In this document: in pieces, positions 1-12,371 of the stretch
Numbering within the stretch: position 1 is the first letter of the stretch
Layout: each line of letters starts with the position of its first letter
Assembly: GCA_015039365.1 (NCBI GenBank)
Contig: WION01000397.1
Coordinates: 1 to 48,580 of the forward strand
Reading direction: 5' to 3'
DNA from: Amanita rubescens
Taxonomy: Eukaryota > Basidiomycota > Agaricomycetes > Agaricales > Amanitaceae
DNA length: 48,580 bases
The notes under the pieces: model-generated
What the model saw: only the letters and a program-made list of their open reading frames with translations
The model's database searches: none
What the model was told of the DNA's origin: nothing
Program-made: the position numbers and the translations under genes

Positions 1-599
1 TCACTAGTCAGAACCCACAATTTCTTGTGGATGCGGCTGGTTGTCCATTAAGAATTTGTTCGGAGAAACTCTCACGTACATATGGGGCGAGTATGTATTA
101 TTCACTTTCTGTCCTTCTCTTTCCTTTTTATTTTTTTTGACTGATATGAACGATGAATGTGTTTCTGTGACTTAGGCCAATCCAGCCGTTCACTTGGATA
201 TAACATGCATATATGTCCTGATTCCACGCCGGCCATCCGGATCGTAGCCTAAAAGCGGTGATCTACATCCCACGAGGTGACCAACACGACGAAATTCCGT
301 AACTGTAAATGGCTTCGCACCGTCTTCGTCGCGCAGCATGATCGTGGAAGGAAAACGCGGCAAGGTGAAGATCCCAAGCCACTATCGTCCTCGGACGAGC
401 GGTTCAAGCGGCGGACATGTCGCTATCGCATTAACATCAGCCTTTTTCGAGTCAGCCACTTGCCTTGAAAAAACCAAATATTTTTCTGTCCTTTTTCTAT
501 TTCTACGCTCCTTTCCCCCCTCCATTCGTTTCAGTCTCTTTTTTATTATTAATTTGCCGTGCAACATGAGAGCATACTACCTCAGCTGTGGTCACCAAT
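1..599. other. Left-edge region, no gene recognised
   Basis: Short open stretches exist, and a GTATGT..TTAG intron-like segment can be seen at about 91-176, with open sequence on its left side. I could not tie this to a protein family. It may be the decayed 5' part of the GH16 gene that follows or the tail of a gene outside the window. The short open frames on both strands at 277-751 overlap each other and look random. Confidence 0.3.
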
Positions 600-1525
600 A
601 TGTTATCGTTGAAGGACACCCACATCGGGGAAGACTTCCAGAATAATTGGGAATTCCCGACCGTTAGCAACACGCGGGCGGGTCGACTTTGGCTCAACCG
701 TAAGCGTTGAACTTGACTGAAGGTAAGTATATGCACGTCGTCTCCGTCCATTTACTCCGCCGAACGTGTATGAGTACCATTGAACTGACGCGTTAGTCGC
801 GTCTTACAGGTGTTAACCTCAACACGGCCAATCAGGCGACGCTGCATACCACGCCAAACTGCACACAATGCGAGCCCACGATTCCAAACAGGGTGGGTCT
901 TCCTTCAGCTAATCATTATCTGCATCGTAATATTCTTGCAGCAACTCCTTAACCTATAATTGCGACGCATCCATTAACAATAATGTGGGATGCGGCGTAC
1001 AAATTACTCAACCCAACTCATATGGGCGCGACTTCAATGCCAATGGCGGCGGTTACCACATTATGCATCTCTCCCGTGACATTGGGATAAGGATCTGGTT
1101 TAAGCAAAGAGAGGATATCGAGATAAATGTATGGAAAAGGGACGGAAACGACCTTTGCGTCGACCTTACAACTTGGGGGCTACCGGATGCAGCATTCACC
1201 TGGGACGAATGCGACTACGATAGTCATTTCAACGCCCAGAACTTTTTATTTGACCTGACATTCTGCGTACGTTGGTTTATTCTTCTCATGACATTCGCTA
1301 ATTACGAATTACAGGGTGATTGGGCTGGTAATGTCTATTCCACGTCCGGGTCCCGGCAATTGCACTGATTGTGAGCGTGTCCTGTTGTCTTGCATCGCAG
1401 TGTCTTATCCTCCTCCTCTTGAGTAGTTGTTGACAACAATCCGGACCAGTTTGCGGAAGTATATTGGGATATCAAATCTTTACGCGTCTACGAACCATAT
1501 CCATATGGAAGCTATTAAATACCGA
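600..1525 (+). pseudogene. Decayed GH16 endo-beta-glucanase (laminarinase-like), copy 1
   Basis: Fragments of a fungal GH16 enzyme, which would cleave beta-1,3/1,4-glucans outside the cell, are visible in order. There is an N-terminal piece with DTHIGEDF near 616, a piece reading GVNLNTANQATLHTTPNC at about 810-865, then CGVQITQPNSYG and FNANGGG at about 988-1050, then TTWGLPDAAF, DYDSHF and GDWAGNVY at about 1165-1335, and finally NNPDQFAEVYWDIKSLRVY up to about 1500. Splice-like GTAAGT..ACAG and GTGGGT..GCAG introns remain. The coding sequence is broken. The segment around 690-722 that should encode the catalytic E-x-D-x-x-E motif carries stops and deletions, a large part of the N-terminal domain is missing, and a 1-nt deletion near 1350 shifts the frame before the last exon. 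The block from about 1037 to 1615 is directly repeated at 4843-5293. Confidence 0.72.
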
Positions 1526-1875
1526 CCACGACTACGTCCTTTTTGGACCACCGACGAGTCACGTTCAGGCACATTCTTTTAGCTTAATTTTCGTTTTGGA
1601 TATACCAATACGGTGTAATCGCAGATAATGATGCTCCGAAAATTAATTTCTTGTAATACATGGCATAACATAGATAAGGACTCCCGTTTTGTTCAACTTA
1701 CTGTAGCCCTAGTCACGAGATTCCACAATGATGTATCTGGCAGCGTGAGCGGAAATAACAGACAAGAGACTCAAGGCCTGCTGCACATTGCTCATCATGA
1801 TGTTAATTGAATTTAAATACCATAGCTAAGATACAATCACTTCAATTTTTTTCGAGTCCAAATCTGATTAGAAAT

Positions 1876-4559
1876 CTATGCTTCTACAAAGGCATATTCA
1901 ACATATTCCCGATCACCCATGAACCAACGTTTACTCTGTTTATCATGATCAATTGCAGACATAAGAGTTTTGAATTCGGGATTCTTCTCAATCATTATAG
2001 CAGTGTCGTCCCTGTTGCTCTTAGTGATCATGAGGCTACTTGTCTTTGTCGCTTGGGTTGTTTTTTGCTTCTTCTTCCCTTTTTTATCACCCTCGCCGTC
2101 ATCAGGGATGCCTCTTTTCAAACTGGCACTGACAAAAGATTTGGAAAGAGGAATGTAAGGAAAATCATCGTCCACTCCTAATGGCATTGCATGTACTTCA
2201 ATGTCGCCCGTTGTTTGAAGTTTGTTGATTGCATCAAGGAGGACCACCTGGAGCGCATTATGTCCGTGAAAGCGAATGGCCTCGCTCTCAAAGTTTGAGA
2301 AATATGGGTCATGCCAGGATTGTCGGAAGTAGAAGTCCAATTTAACCATCATTTTGACGAAGGGATGGAATTGAGGAGGTAGTGATTTTCGATTGGGTGG
2401 CTCTCTGGAGTCGAGGCCCATCTCAATAGCGTTCATGACCATGGACTTGAAAGCAGCAGTACGGTGACGCCGCCGTTCTCGTTCGCCAGACTTGGCATTT
2501 GTATGATCGTAGCCCTTTGGGTGTGCTCGAAGGAAGAACAACACAATGAGCCAAAAAATCGATTCAGCATCATGCATTGGTGCATGAGCGATACCGGTTT
2601 CTGGCTTCTCACCAACGAACGGAATCATCCCGGAAAGCAGAAGATCTCCGTATTCATTTACAATTTTCCGGAATTCTTCAACCTCCTTCCGACGTTGATC
2701 GGTGGGACCTGTAGCACCACTTGAGAACACTAATTCGCAAGCCAGGCGGGGGACGGTGTTCGGCGTACTTCCCAGGGGGCGGGAGGAGAGGGACCTCGCC
2801 ATGAACATAGGAGTTCCCTGTCAACATGATAAGGTAATATCCAGTAAAGGATGGCATGTTTCACTTACAGCAATTTCACCTCTAGTAGTTGACTCACGCA
2901 TCTTACTATCTCCAAGAATACACGCGCAATCGAAATCAGATAACATAACATGGACCTTTCTTGCTTCTGGCCTGTATCAAACACAATTCCAGGACCCGCG
3001 TGACCATCGGGACACCGAGAAACGTACCTGACACCGTGGATCACATCAATAAATGGGCGATCGCAAAGATCATCTTTCTGATCTTTGTCTAGGTGAGTGG
3101 CATCGATCAATACGTTTCCCCAGCTAATATCACGGTGGAGGACATTGTGGTCCTCAACGAGCATTCGATGGACTGATCAGGATGATGGGCGGTCGAGTAC
3201 CATCACAGCAGGGGAGAGGTATTCACCTTCGACTAAGTCATACATCGCTTTTAGGAACTGCATCACTGAGGAACAGGATGAAAGGGCATGTCCCAGCGAC
3301 TCCATCACAAGAAGGACGCTCCGACGAGGTACATGATCTCCGTAACCTGAAGATCCCGGCGTGTCGTCCCGCATTAATGTTCGAGATTCGTTGAGGTTCA
3401 CCCGGACAATCCCAGTAGTACATCGCTTCTCTCCTGAAAATGGTCCTCGATAAATATGTTGTAAAATGTCCAATTCGTTGAAACGTCGTCCCACATCGTG
3501 CCAATAATGCTTGATGACCTTCCAATCCGAGCGCGTATCAATCTGGTTACCAACTCCAATGCCAACGTAAGCGTTCCGGTGCCAACCCTGACCTCGGTGA
3601 AGGTCAAACAGCTTGTAAACATCGTTCGTATCAGTGAAGTTCCCTGATAGGCAGAACCGCAGACGCGATTTGTCATGGCGAAGCGTCGGATTGATTGACT
3701 CGAACTGTTTCGTCGTGAAGCTACGTTTCTGTATGTCATCGATGGCTCGTTTCAAGGCGATTTGGGCTTCAGCCTGGTCGTCCCATGCGAAGAGATCGGA
3801 AAAAAAAGCGCGATCCGGGTAATAATCAATGATAAAGAAACCGTTATGATATGCGAGAATGCCGATATGGCAGGCATGGCGAGGTTGGTATCGCGAGATT
3901 GTAAATAGGTACTTGAGTACCTGCGTTGCGTGATCAAAGCATTCCTGCGATGATCCAGGCGCATCACCAGGTTTCACTTCTCCGACCATCTGAATGTCAG
4001 AGTAGTATACTCTGGATCGAACTTTGTCCTTGTCAAGATAGTGGAATTCGTCAGGAATGTCTGATAGTGGCAAGTCACTATCAAGGAATTTGTCTATGTC
4101 TTTGCGTTGCGCATTTACGGCGAGGATAGTATCCTGTCGGAACAATTCTTCATCCTTTCCTGCAGTTTGGTTGTCCCAGGGGATGAATAGGTAGCTGGAT
4201 TCAGCGAGGAGGGTGAGAAATTTGCATAGCGGGCGGCATAGCGATGTCTCCTTTCTGGGGGGCTTGTATGCATCCTGAAGCTTGTCCCATGCTGCTTCGA
4301 GTGGGGGCAACTTGCATGGAATGAACCTTTCAAAAATTGATTTAGAAGGCCGCAGAGATGAACGAGACGATTCAGCTTCTGCCGCCTTCGCTGCATTATT
4401 CCTTATGTCAGATCGGACACAGAAGTTCTCCTTGAGAAGTCGATTTCTTATGAAGTCTTTAAGGACGTCATTCTGGTGCAGGGGAGCGTTCTTGTTACTA
4501 CCCATCCGCTTTGGCGATTCGTCCCGACCTGCTATCTGACCAGGCACGATATCGGACAT
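1876..4559 (-). CDS. FunK1-family protein kinase
   Basis: The exon model is 4559-3227, 3172-3028, 2971-2869 and 2817-1876, giving 840 aa with introns of 54, 56 and 51 bp in consistent phase. The first intron contains an in-frame TGA, so translating the genomic sequence gives a false stop. The kinase core is clear: catalytic loop HRDISWGN at about residues 457-464, DFD in place of DFG at about 505-507, then GTP-x-FMA at about 528 and the HDAES-FW signature at about 609, all typical of FunK1 kinases. About 440 residues precede the catalytic loop, including a region with VYYSDIQMVGEVKPGD that resembles the FunK1 N-lobe. FunK1 kinases are numerous in mushroom-forming fungi; substrates are not known to me. 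The gene lies between two GH16 fragments in direct repeat. No key residue is missing, so it is probably active. Confidence 0.9.
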
Positions 4560-4842
4560 GATGAGACCTGGTGCACCCAGACTTTAAGCCTAACATAAGT
4601 TACATAACTGGGTTGACTTGAATTCAACTCACGAGGCTGGTTTCTCGGTTTTCTCGACACAAGGCGACTTGGAAGATAGCCCCTGCTGAGTAAGCTCTGG
4701 TCTCAGACATTGTCTGGTGAGCCAGAAACGATGCGCTTACTGTCCTGCGAGTATGTGACGGAGTTGACTCTACAGTGGGTGTGTCCCTCGAGCGGCCCTA
4801 CAACATCTCCAGTCTCTGCATCCCGTCTGGTCCCACGAGCTA

Positions 4843-5293
4843 TGCCAGTGGCGGCGGTTAATACATTATGCAGTGACGTTGGGATAAGGATCTAGTTTAA
4901 GCAAAGATAGGACATCGAGATAAACGTGTGGAAAAGGAACCTTTTATGCATCGACCTTGCAACTTGGGGCTACCGGATGCTGCGACTAATTACGAATTAC
5001 AGGGTGATTGGGCTGGTAATGTCTATTTCACATTCCAGTGCCCCGGCAATTGCACTGATTGTGTGAGCGTGTCCTGTTGTCTTTCATCGCAGTGTCTTAT
5101 CTTCCTCTTGAGTAGTTGTTGACAACAATCCGGACCAGTTTGCAGAAGCATATTGGGATATCAAATCTTTACGTGTCTACGAGCTAAATACTGACCACGA
5201 CCACGTTCTTTTTGGACCACCGATAAATCACGTTCAGGCACATTCTTTTAGCTATGATTTGTTTAATTTTCATTTTGGATATACCAATACGGT
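4843..5293 (+). pseudogene. GH16 fragment, copy 2 (3' end only)
   Basis: This is a direct repeat of about 1037-1615. It starts within the sequence for NGGG and runs past the end of the gene to the shared segment ending in ATACCAATACGGT. Compared with copy 1 it has lost about 120 bp, between the GLPDA region and the GDWAG region, so the reading joins directly. It keeps QCPGNCTDC in frame where copy 1 is frameshifted. It has no N-terminal half and no catalytic motif, so it cannot encode an active glycosidase. Differences from copy 1 are spread along the whole length, which suggests the duplication is old. Confidence 0.7.
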
Positions 5294-5362
5294 AAAAATA
5301 ATTTAGGAATGGTAGCTTTGATTTTTATAAGCACAGAACTCGGATGCCGCGATCCCTGTGGA

Positions 5363-6685
5363 ATGCAGCCTCGCAAGAAACCCAGGCTTACGCCAATGGG
5401 AATGCCAGATGGTTTTGAAAAGACTACTGCACAGCCGAAGGTCAAGGTCTCGGTGCCTCAATTTACGTCTGCTTTTGCGTCCAACACCACCGCCAAACCC
5501 AACTTGACAAAAGCTCCTCACTCGTCCCTTGACCCTCAACTTAGGAATGTGGGTTCCAGCGAGAATGCTAAAACCACCACTCGTAGAGGAGGCACGCATG
5601 CCACAACCTCTCTCGCATCTGGAGCGCGCCTTGCGACCCACTTGGACGTAGCCTCTGACAGACCCGACCCATTTGTTGCGTTCAAGGATCTGCCATCTCA
5701 TGATAAGAACCTACGGCCCATGCAGCAAGATTTGCTTGCATTTGTGGATGATACGGCCTCTGATGTCCATCTCAGGACGATCCAGGTTCCCCAATTAGCA
5801 TCTATCCTGCAAGAAAATGAAGAACACATGGCGAAGCCGATGAAACGTATCGGTTCTCCTCCTAGATTTCCGGCTGGCGAAGATGCCAAGCATAACCTGA
5901 CTATCTCAACTACAAGCATTGCCCGTTTCACCGATATTAATACCGAGGGTGGAAATGCCGAGTTGGCATCTATATTCTTGGATGATCAACATCCAGAGAT
6001 GTTGCGGAAAGAGGGTGGTGGAGAGGCGGGACGAGGGCTGGGATTTAGTCCGCAGAAGAAGCGATACGGTCACCATGGTCCTCAGTTCGTTCGGTATGGA
6101 ATTATCTTTTTATTTGAGTTATGCGCCAACCTTACAAGTTCTCTCTCTAGCAATGGTCTCGCGTCGAGAGCTTCGCAAGCTCTTGGACGTATGCGCACTT
6201 CTCTTACTTTGTGGCAAAGGGAGATGGAGAGTCAGGCTCTGCCTGATAACTTATCTCGTCTCAAACCGGATTTACATATGACAATTGACAAGGTCGAACT
6301 CATGCCCGTTCCAATGTCCACCAAATCGAGCTTGTCGTGCTTTGGCATTGCCTTGTGCCGAATACATTCGCTGTCCAGCCGGATCGATTCTCCTCTCGCA
6401 ACAAGCTACGGCAAGTTATTTAGGGTCGTCTTTTCTTTTCCTCTTCCCGCACCTCAAGGTTCTGTTCGAAACGCGTCACGTTTTGCTGAAAAAATAGAGG
6501 TGTACGCGTGGTCACCTTGGCACGAAGTAAAACTGGTACAGTGGCCGCGTCCAGCATCCGATTCGACTGTGGACCCTTCTACTGTTCCGATTCCTGCAAG
6601 TTTTCCTATGCCATTGACGTTGAGTCTATCGAGTAGTCAGCTTTCGGATACAGTGTTGTTGTGTAGTCGCTTTCTATTCTTGTAG
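5363..6685 (+). CDS. Hypothetical protein, 405 aa, family not recognised
   Basis: The model is 5363-6093, 6151-6410 and 6459-6685. The first intron (57 bp, GTATGG..CTCTAG) has no stop and is a multiple of three, so an unspliced reading stays open; splicing it gives QFVRNG across the junction. The second intron (48 bp) would use a GC donor (GCAAGT..CTCAAG) and is less certain; retaining it adds 16 residues. The start was set at ATG 5363 because an in-frame ATG at 5309 adds only a short leader. The N-terminal 130 residues are basic and Ser/Thr-rich and look disordered, followed by an acidic stretch and a more ordered, helical C-terminal half. I see no known motif or membrane segment. It sits just downstream of the GH16 fragment and only 31 bp before the next start codon. 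Confidence 0.6.
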   Translation: MQPRKKPRLTPMGMPDGFEKTTAQPKVKVSVPQFTSAFASNTTAKPNLTKAPHSSLDPQLRNVGSSENAKTTTRRGGTHATTSLASGARLATHLDVASDRPDPFVAFKDLPSHDKNLRPMQQDLLAFVDDTASDVHLRTIQVPQLASILQENEEHMAKPMKRIGSPPRFPAGEDAKHNLTISTTSIARFTDINTEGGNAELASIFLDDQHPEMLRKEGGGEAGRGLGFSPQKKRYGHHGPQFVRYGIIFLFELCANLTSSLSSNGLASRASQALGRMRTSLTLWQREMESQALPDNLSRLKPDLHMTIDKVELMPVPMSTKSSLSCFGIALCRIHSLSSRIDSPLATSYGKLFRVVFSFPLPAPQGSVRNASRFAEKIEVYAWSPWHEVKLVQWPRPASDSTVDPSTVPIPASFPMPLTLSLSSSQLSDTVLLCSRFLFL

Positions 6686-6716
6686 TGCATCAGAGGGTGT
6701 GACACAGCGTGACTTA

Positions 6717-9536
6717 ATGAAGTTGCCGACTTCGGTGCTGCCGCCGGCTCTGGTAGAGCTCACTTTTTTACGGGCTGCGGTGTGCGTCAATGCTGCACGT
6801 CTTAAAACACTCTCAGCAACAAATTTTCGTCGAGGGCTACACACAGAAGCACAACACACGACTCCTCCACCTCCACTTTTTCGTCATGGGACTCACAGAC
6901 AGCCCCGTTATACCCTTTCTCCCTTGTACGTATTCCTCAGTTGGCGGGAAGTGACTTAAGTCTGATCATGTTGTTTTCTACAGAGAGCAAAATAATATGA
7001 TACCATCAATTAATATAAGCCAGACCGCAACGTTGTCAGAACTTGAGCGACGTGTACAAGCACTAGAGGATGCTGCAGCAAAAGAGGTAATGAACGTGGT
7101 ATCCGTCTGAATTTGCTATGTATCTTACTATTCTCTCTCTTAGAGCCAGGCTCTCGAACCACCTTCATATACGGAAGGAGAACTTACGGCCTTTTACGAA
7201 AATCTTCTCGCTATTCCTACCGTGCAGCTCGAGCCAGAAACCGATACAGCCATCAGTGACCAAAAACAGATTCAACTTGAAGGGGACCTCCGCGCCGTTA
7301 CTGAAATTGAACAACGACTCTTAGACGCTTTCCCTCCAGATGATGGGTACTTGTTGACGGACAATGCTCGCAACATGGACACATGGGCTGCACCTACATC
7401 TCAGTCTTATCTACGCGTCCTCGCACACCTTCAAAACATTGCGGCTCGAGAATCTTCTACTATGCCTGTTACTGGTATCATCTCCGTCAAGGAATGTGAT
7501 ACTCTTATACGCGTTTGCGTACGTCATTTATCACTTCTCAGCTATGTTTCTGATCTTTACCGCCCACAGCTACAGGCGAAGGATCAACTAGCTGCGGAGA
7601 AAATGTTAGATCTTATGAAAGTCAGTACATGTCGTCTAAATTCTTCCGCAGAGGCTAACAACGAATGTAGAGTCTCGCTATCCCCCTTCTGGGGAACGCG
7701 ATTAATGAAGTCATGGACTTGTATGCCAGCGCTGGGAATGTCGAAGCTGTTGAGCAAGTCATGACGAGGTATCTGACGGGTATGTCTCTAAACATGAGAT
7801 AGAGCAAGTTAGTAACGTTCAGATAGACGTTCCAAACGAACAGCAACGGCATTTTCACGTCAAGGCTCACTTGTTGGCAACCCCTATGGACGCCATTCCA
7901 ACCGCCGCATTGCAAGTGCTCCATAATTATGAACTTCAGTCCAACCCTGCTCCAATGCACACATATACATCTGTCATTACCTCTCTGTTCTCGAGACCTT
8001 CGTCTTTGGCTCGCGCCCAAGCTTGGGATTTGTTCTTCCATATGCGCTACGTGGCTCACTCGCAACCAGACGTCCTTCTCTATACTCTCATGATCCGCGC
8101 TTGCGCATCACCTATATCATCCGGTCGTTCCTCCGAGCCAGAACGCGCGTTGGATCTGTGGACGGAAATGACTGTCGATCACCAAATCATGCCAACAGCA
8201 GGCGCATACAATGCCGTTATCCTTGCATTCGCAAAGTCTGGGCTCCGGCGTTACGTTTCCGAAGCGTTTAGGTTGGCAAAGGAGATGTTAGATTCTCACC
8301 GTGACGCTGAGGGTAGAGGTGCGTTCCGCCCCGACAGGAGGACGTTTTGCGCTTTGTTGGAGGGCGCGAAGCGCGTCGGAGATTTAGCGAGGGCGAGGTG
8401 GATTTTGGCTGAGATGGTGCGCGGGGTAGGCCCAGATGGGTACAGTTTTGCGGGGGAAGTCGACACAAGTATCAATGAAGAGGTGATGATGCACGTATTC
8501 CATGCATATGCGGCATACAATCCACCATTCGTTCGGTCCATTGCGCCTCCCGAGAAAGATGCGTCCGGTGAAGTTGAAAACAAGTCAGCCACACCTGAAA
8601 GCTCGCCTGAGGCAACTACTTCCGGTCCTCCAGTGTCGGAAGACGTGTATCCGACCTTCACTCATATTCCTCCGCAGAGCAGGCAAGAAGTGATGCATGA
8701 AGTTCGTGCCTTGTTCCAGCACATACTTGCTGATCTGGGAGAGCAAGACAACAAGTTGAACGAAACCTTACCCATCGAATACAAGTTTCAGCACGTCACT
8801 CTTACGACCAGACTTCTCAATTCATATCTTGCTGTCTTTTACCGGCACTCGTCATTAGAGGAATCTCGGGACATGTTTTGGAAACTTTACGATGAGCTTG
8901 GCGTAGAAAAGAGTGCAAGGACGTACGTGGAAGCACTTGAAAGGTGTGGTCGAACGAGGAAGGGTCGAGAACGACAGATCGCGGCTCAGTTTACCGAGGA
9001 GCTTTGGAAGAAGTGGGAAGCCATAGAAGAGTCGAAGCAAGATGGCGATCGACCATTGAGCCCGCGACTCGTTGAGAGGGCGCATACGGCACTGATGCGA
9101 ACATTGACTCTGTAAGTTGATATTTTATCGGGGACACAGGGCGTCAGCTAACGACCAGAACAGAACAGGCGATCTTGACAATGCACTGGCTCGCCTGCGC
9201 GAGTTTGTCAGCAAATATCCGCCCCAAGCTGTCCGCCAGCCCTCGGTAAAACCAGCGATGCGGAGCACGCGAACGACCCTCATCGCGCCAAGACCGTTGG
9301 TCCGTTTGACGTCAAGCACAGAAGTGCCTGATGACCACGTCCCTCCGTTTTTGACTTTTGCGGATATCGAAATGCTGCACCATCGATTGATAGCCTCCGA
9401 GAGTGAAGGCGCAAGAGAGAAAATTGGCTATATCAAGTGGATGTGTAAGGCGTACGAGTGGGCACTGAGGGGACGTAGGGAGGAGACGCTCAAAGCTCGG
9501 GCAGAGAAAGAGGAGCAGGGGATCGTAACCCGCTGA
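6717..9536 (+). CDS. Pentatricopeptide-repeat protein, probably mitochondrial
   Basis: There are seven exons: 6717-6925, 6984-7086, 7144-7518, 7570-7620, 7671-7779, 7827-9111 and 9164-9536, with introns of 47-58 bp in consistent phase, giving 834 aa. The N-terminus is rich in Ala, Leu, Arg and Thr with almost no acidic residues for about 45 residues, as in a mitochondrial presequence. The middle contains helix-turn-helix repeats of PPR type, for example YTSVITSLFSR, LLYTLMIRACA, GAYNAVILAFAKSG and RTFCALLEGAKRVGD, each followed by an A-x-x-x-W or A-x-x-L helix. Such proteins bind organellar RNA or assist complex assembly; the general layout recalls yeast-type PPR factors and CIA84-like proteins, but I cannot assign an orthologue. 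A Glu/Pro-rich linker separates the repeats from a C-terminal helical block. The gene is convergent with transporter copy 1. Confidence 0.8.
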
Positions 9537-10129
9537 TTCGGACACCAAAAATATCGCTTGAATCGGCGATACGATATTGTAGAGCATCTTGCACTGGCAG
9601 TGCTGGATGTCAGGCAATTGACATTCTGCGGGTGTACCGGGGCTCAAGTGTTCAGGTGCAGGGGATCACAAAAACCAAGACGCGGCGAGAGAGGGAGAGT
9701 CCTTGTTGTTCCAATAGCCATAGTCTTGTACATAGCAGAGATGGCTATTTCATGTCCACTAGGCCCAGAACATGAGCAGATCATGGTAATAGAAGACATC
9801 AACGCTACCCTGGGGTGGGAGCTTGCAGCCATACGACAATGATATATATAGGTCGTACAGCCAGACTGGTGTCCAACACTTCAATACAAGCTCGCCCTAT
9901 TATTTTTACGGGAAAGGGCCCCCGACATGGGACGAAATCTTCAGGAATGCCCACCAGATGTCAAGGTTGATTTAGGACACGATGCAATCGAAATAGCTGG
10001 CAAAATCACCGAATCTATTTACATATTATACACCACCAGTGCGCTGAAGTATCTATGAAAGTCACGTATTCTAGAAAAGGCAGGACGTTCCTGCGCCGTT
10101 GCAATCCATGATAGGCTCGATGATGAATT
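9537..10129. other. Convergent intergenic region
   Basis: This lies between the 3' ends of the PPR gene (plus) and transporter copy 1 (minus). It contains a short AT dinucleotide run near 9842 and a segment at about 10090-10129 that resembles the coding tail of transporter copy 4. I see no gene. Confidence 0.4.
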
Positions 10130-12355
10130 CTATGGAGAATCCGTCATTTTCTCCTCTTGTGACTGGGTTAAAGTCAACGACGACTGCGTGGTAGATTTGT
10201 CATCGTCGGGCTGGGGTACAGGTCTTGAAGCACCGCGTGTGCCACCTCCTTTGGCACCAATGATGCCGACATTTCTGAAGAAGATAATGACGAGTATCGT
10301 TGCTGAGTAGAAGGGAGATAAATAAACGCATCATATTGAGGGCAAGAAACCTACCGATCATGCAGAAACAAAAGCCTCCCCATTGCGCTGCTTGGTAGGC
10401 TTTCAATTGGGCAGATCTGGGTGCATTCTCCTGATTCGCGTCAAGAATGACGCCTAACTTACGAGAATCCCGTGCGAGGACGCGATTAAATATAATAGTG
10501 GTCACGGTCAGACCAATTGCGCTCCCCAACTGTGGGCAACGAGTAGCTTCGTCAGGAAATAAATCAGATGAATACGTGAATGATGACGTTTACCTGGGTC
10601 ATTGTCGTGAACATGGCACCTGCTAAACTTTGTTCTTGTGGTTTTACTATCTTAGCAACGTAGAGGGATCCTGAAGCAAAAACGAAGTCGGCGCCGAACA
10701 CTGAGAATATAGCACCAGGGAAACCGAATGCCCAAAATGGAGCGCCCGGAATAATGACTGCGAAGAGAATGGATGCGAGAGCTGTGCCAAATGTGCCAAT
10801 TCCTGAGGGCGGGGTAAGCAGACGTATAACTTATATTTTAAATGAAGTCACCAAGAAGCCAGACAGCGGTGACACGGTGTATAGTAAGGCCGATTACTAT
10901 GTTGAGTAAGACACCTGACACAGCAGTGGGAACGAAACGAAGCATGGTGGAGATCGGATCGAGTTTCACGTAATTCTGGTAGTAGAGCTACCATGGAAAA
11001 TGGGATTAGAGGATCATCTCAAATTAGTGGTACACTCAGATTCATACCGTTGCCCAAAGACTCCATGACAAGAAAGTACACCACGTCAGGAAAGCGATGA
11101 CCATGATTACCGCGAAACGCCCGTTTCCACGAGTCCACAAGGACAACTTCATAAGGGGAGGTGGGGTCCACTTAGAATACTGCGCATTGGGGTTGTCCTG
11201 AATACGTTCGAGATACCATTGCCACAGTACGAAGAGACCAACGAAGGTGCATCCGAGAATGAGACATGCGATAATATCTGGCGTAGTGTCAGGCAAACAA
11301 AATTAGGTTATCATAGCACGATAGGTAACTTACAGGATGTGGCCCATTTATTAGGCGCAATCTCGCCGTCACTCAATACAAAAATGATTAGAACGAGGCC
11401 AACTGTGATCAGGGTGGCGCCGAGCCAATCCACTCGCGGATCCTTTTGCATTGATGGTTCGTCCTTGTCAATAACGAACAAGCCAATCAAGAAATAAAGA
11501 CCAGTCAGCCCTGTGGAGAGAAAAAAAGTTGAACGCCATGTTTGCCTGAAAGCATATATTAGATGAAAATGAAGAGCCAACGTTCTACTTACTTGGTCAG
11601 TTGTGTTAAGGTGGCGCCGACGCATATGCCCAAAGCACCTCCTATAGGTGCACCGGCTGCAAAAGTGGCGAATGCTATTGAGCGCAGTTTTCCGGTACTA
11701 ATCGGGAATGCGTTGGCTAGGATACCAAGCTAGAAATCACATAAGTTTGTTCCAATGAGAGTGAGATGCTCTATCTGTTCACCGATGCGGGTATCGAAGC
11801 AGCTGCTCCTGCACCTTGCAACCCTCGCAAGATATCTAACGTCAACTCATCTGCGGAGCAGGGAACGTTAAAAGTAAACAATTGATGACGAACACGATGG
11901 CTTACTTGGTGCAAAGCCACAAGCAAGAGTGAAAACAAAAAGCCATATTGATCCAATTAAGAATACCAATTTTCTTCCGTAGAGATCCGCCAGACGACCG
12001 CAGAGGACGAGGAGACATCCGGAACTTAGTGCATATGCCGAAACCTAATTTTCCTAGCGTCAGATATAAGCAACGAGTTTTTTTTTTTTGATCATACCAG
12101 CCATTGTAGTCTTGTTGGCATGATATTAAGTTCACGGCTAATTACGGGCAACGCTATTGAGACAGATGTGGTATTTGACAACTGCCGCGCATCGTCAGAT
12201 TCACCAATAACAGTCTCCAGCCGACTTACATTTACAACCATAGCCATTGCACATGTGCTAATCAGTGCCACGGACTTGAGCGTGCCTGGAGCCTTGTCGT
12301 GGCGTTTGCTCATCACTAGGTGATCGCTGGAATTCGGGTCCATGGGTCTTTCCAT
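10130..12355 (-). CDS. DHA2-type MFS drug:H+ antiporter, paralogue 1
   Basis: There are eleven exons: 12355-12230, 12181-12098, 12044-11906, 11850-11783, 11729-11593, 11545-11334, 11277-11048, 10987-10852, 10802-10594, 10529-10355 and 10302-10130. Phases agree throughout and give 562 aa with no internal stop. Family features are the MFS loop 2-3 motif GRLADLYGRK at about residue 80, then LRGLQGAGAAASIPA, about 14 predicted membrane segments, and a conserved cytosolic stretch with IDKDEPS and VDWLGA. This fits the ATR1-like DHA2 group, proton-driven exporters in the plasma or vacuolar membrane; substrate unknown. It is the leftmost of four tandem copies with identical exon layout. The cytosolic tail ends at an earlier stop than in copy 4. 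It is convergent with the PPR gene. Confidence 0.9.
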
Positions 12356-12371
12356 ACCTCAGCGGGAAAGC

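Noticed and set aside
3165..3180. In-frame TGA suggesting that the FunK1 gene is a pseudogene
   Set aside because: The stop lies inside a 54-bp intron with normal splice sites; splicing joins the halves of the kinase domain in frame.
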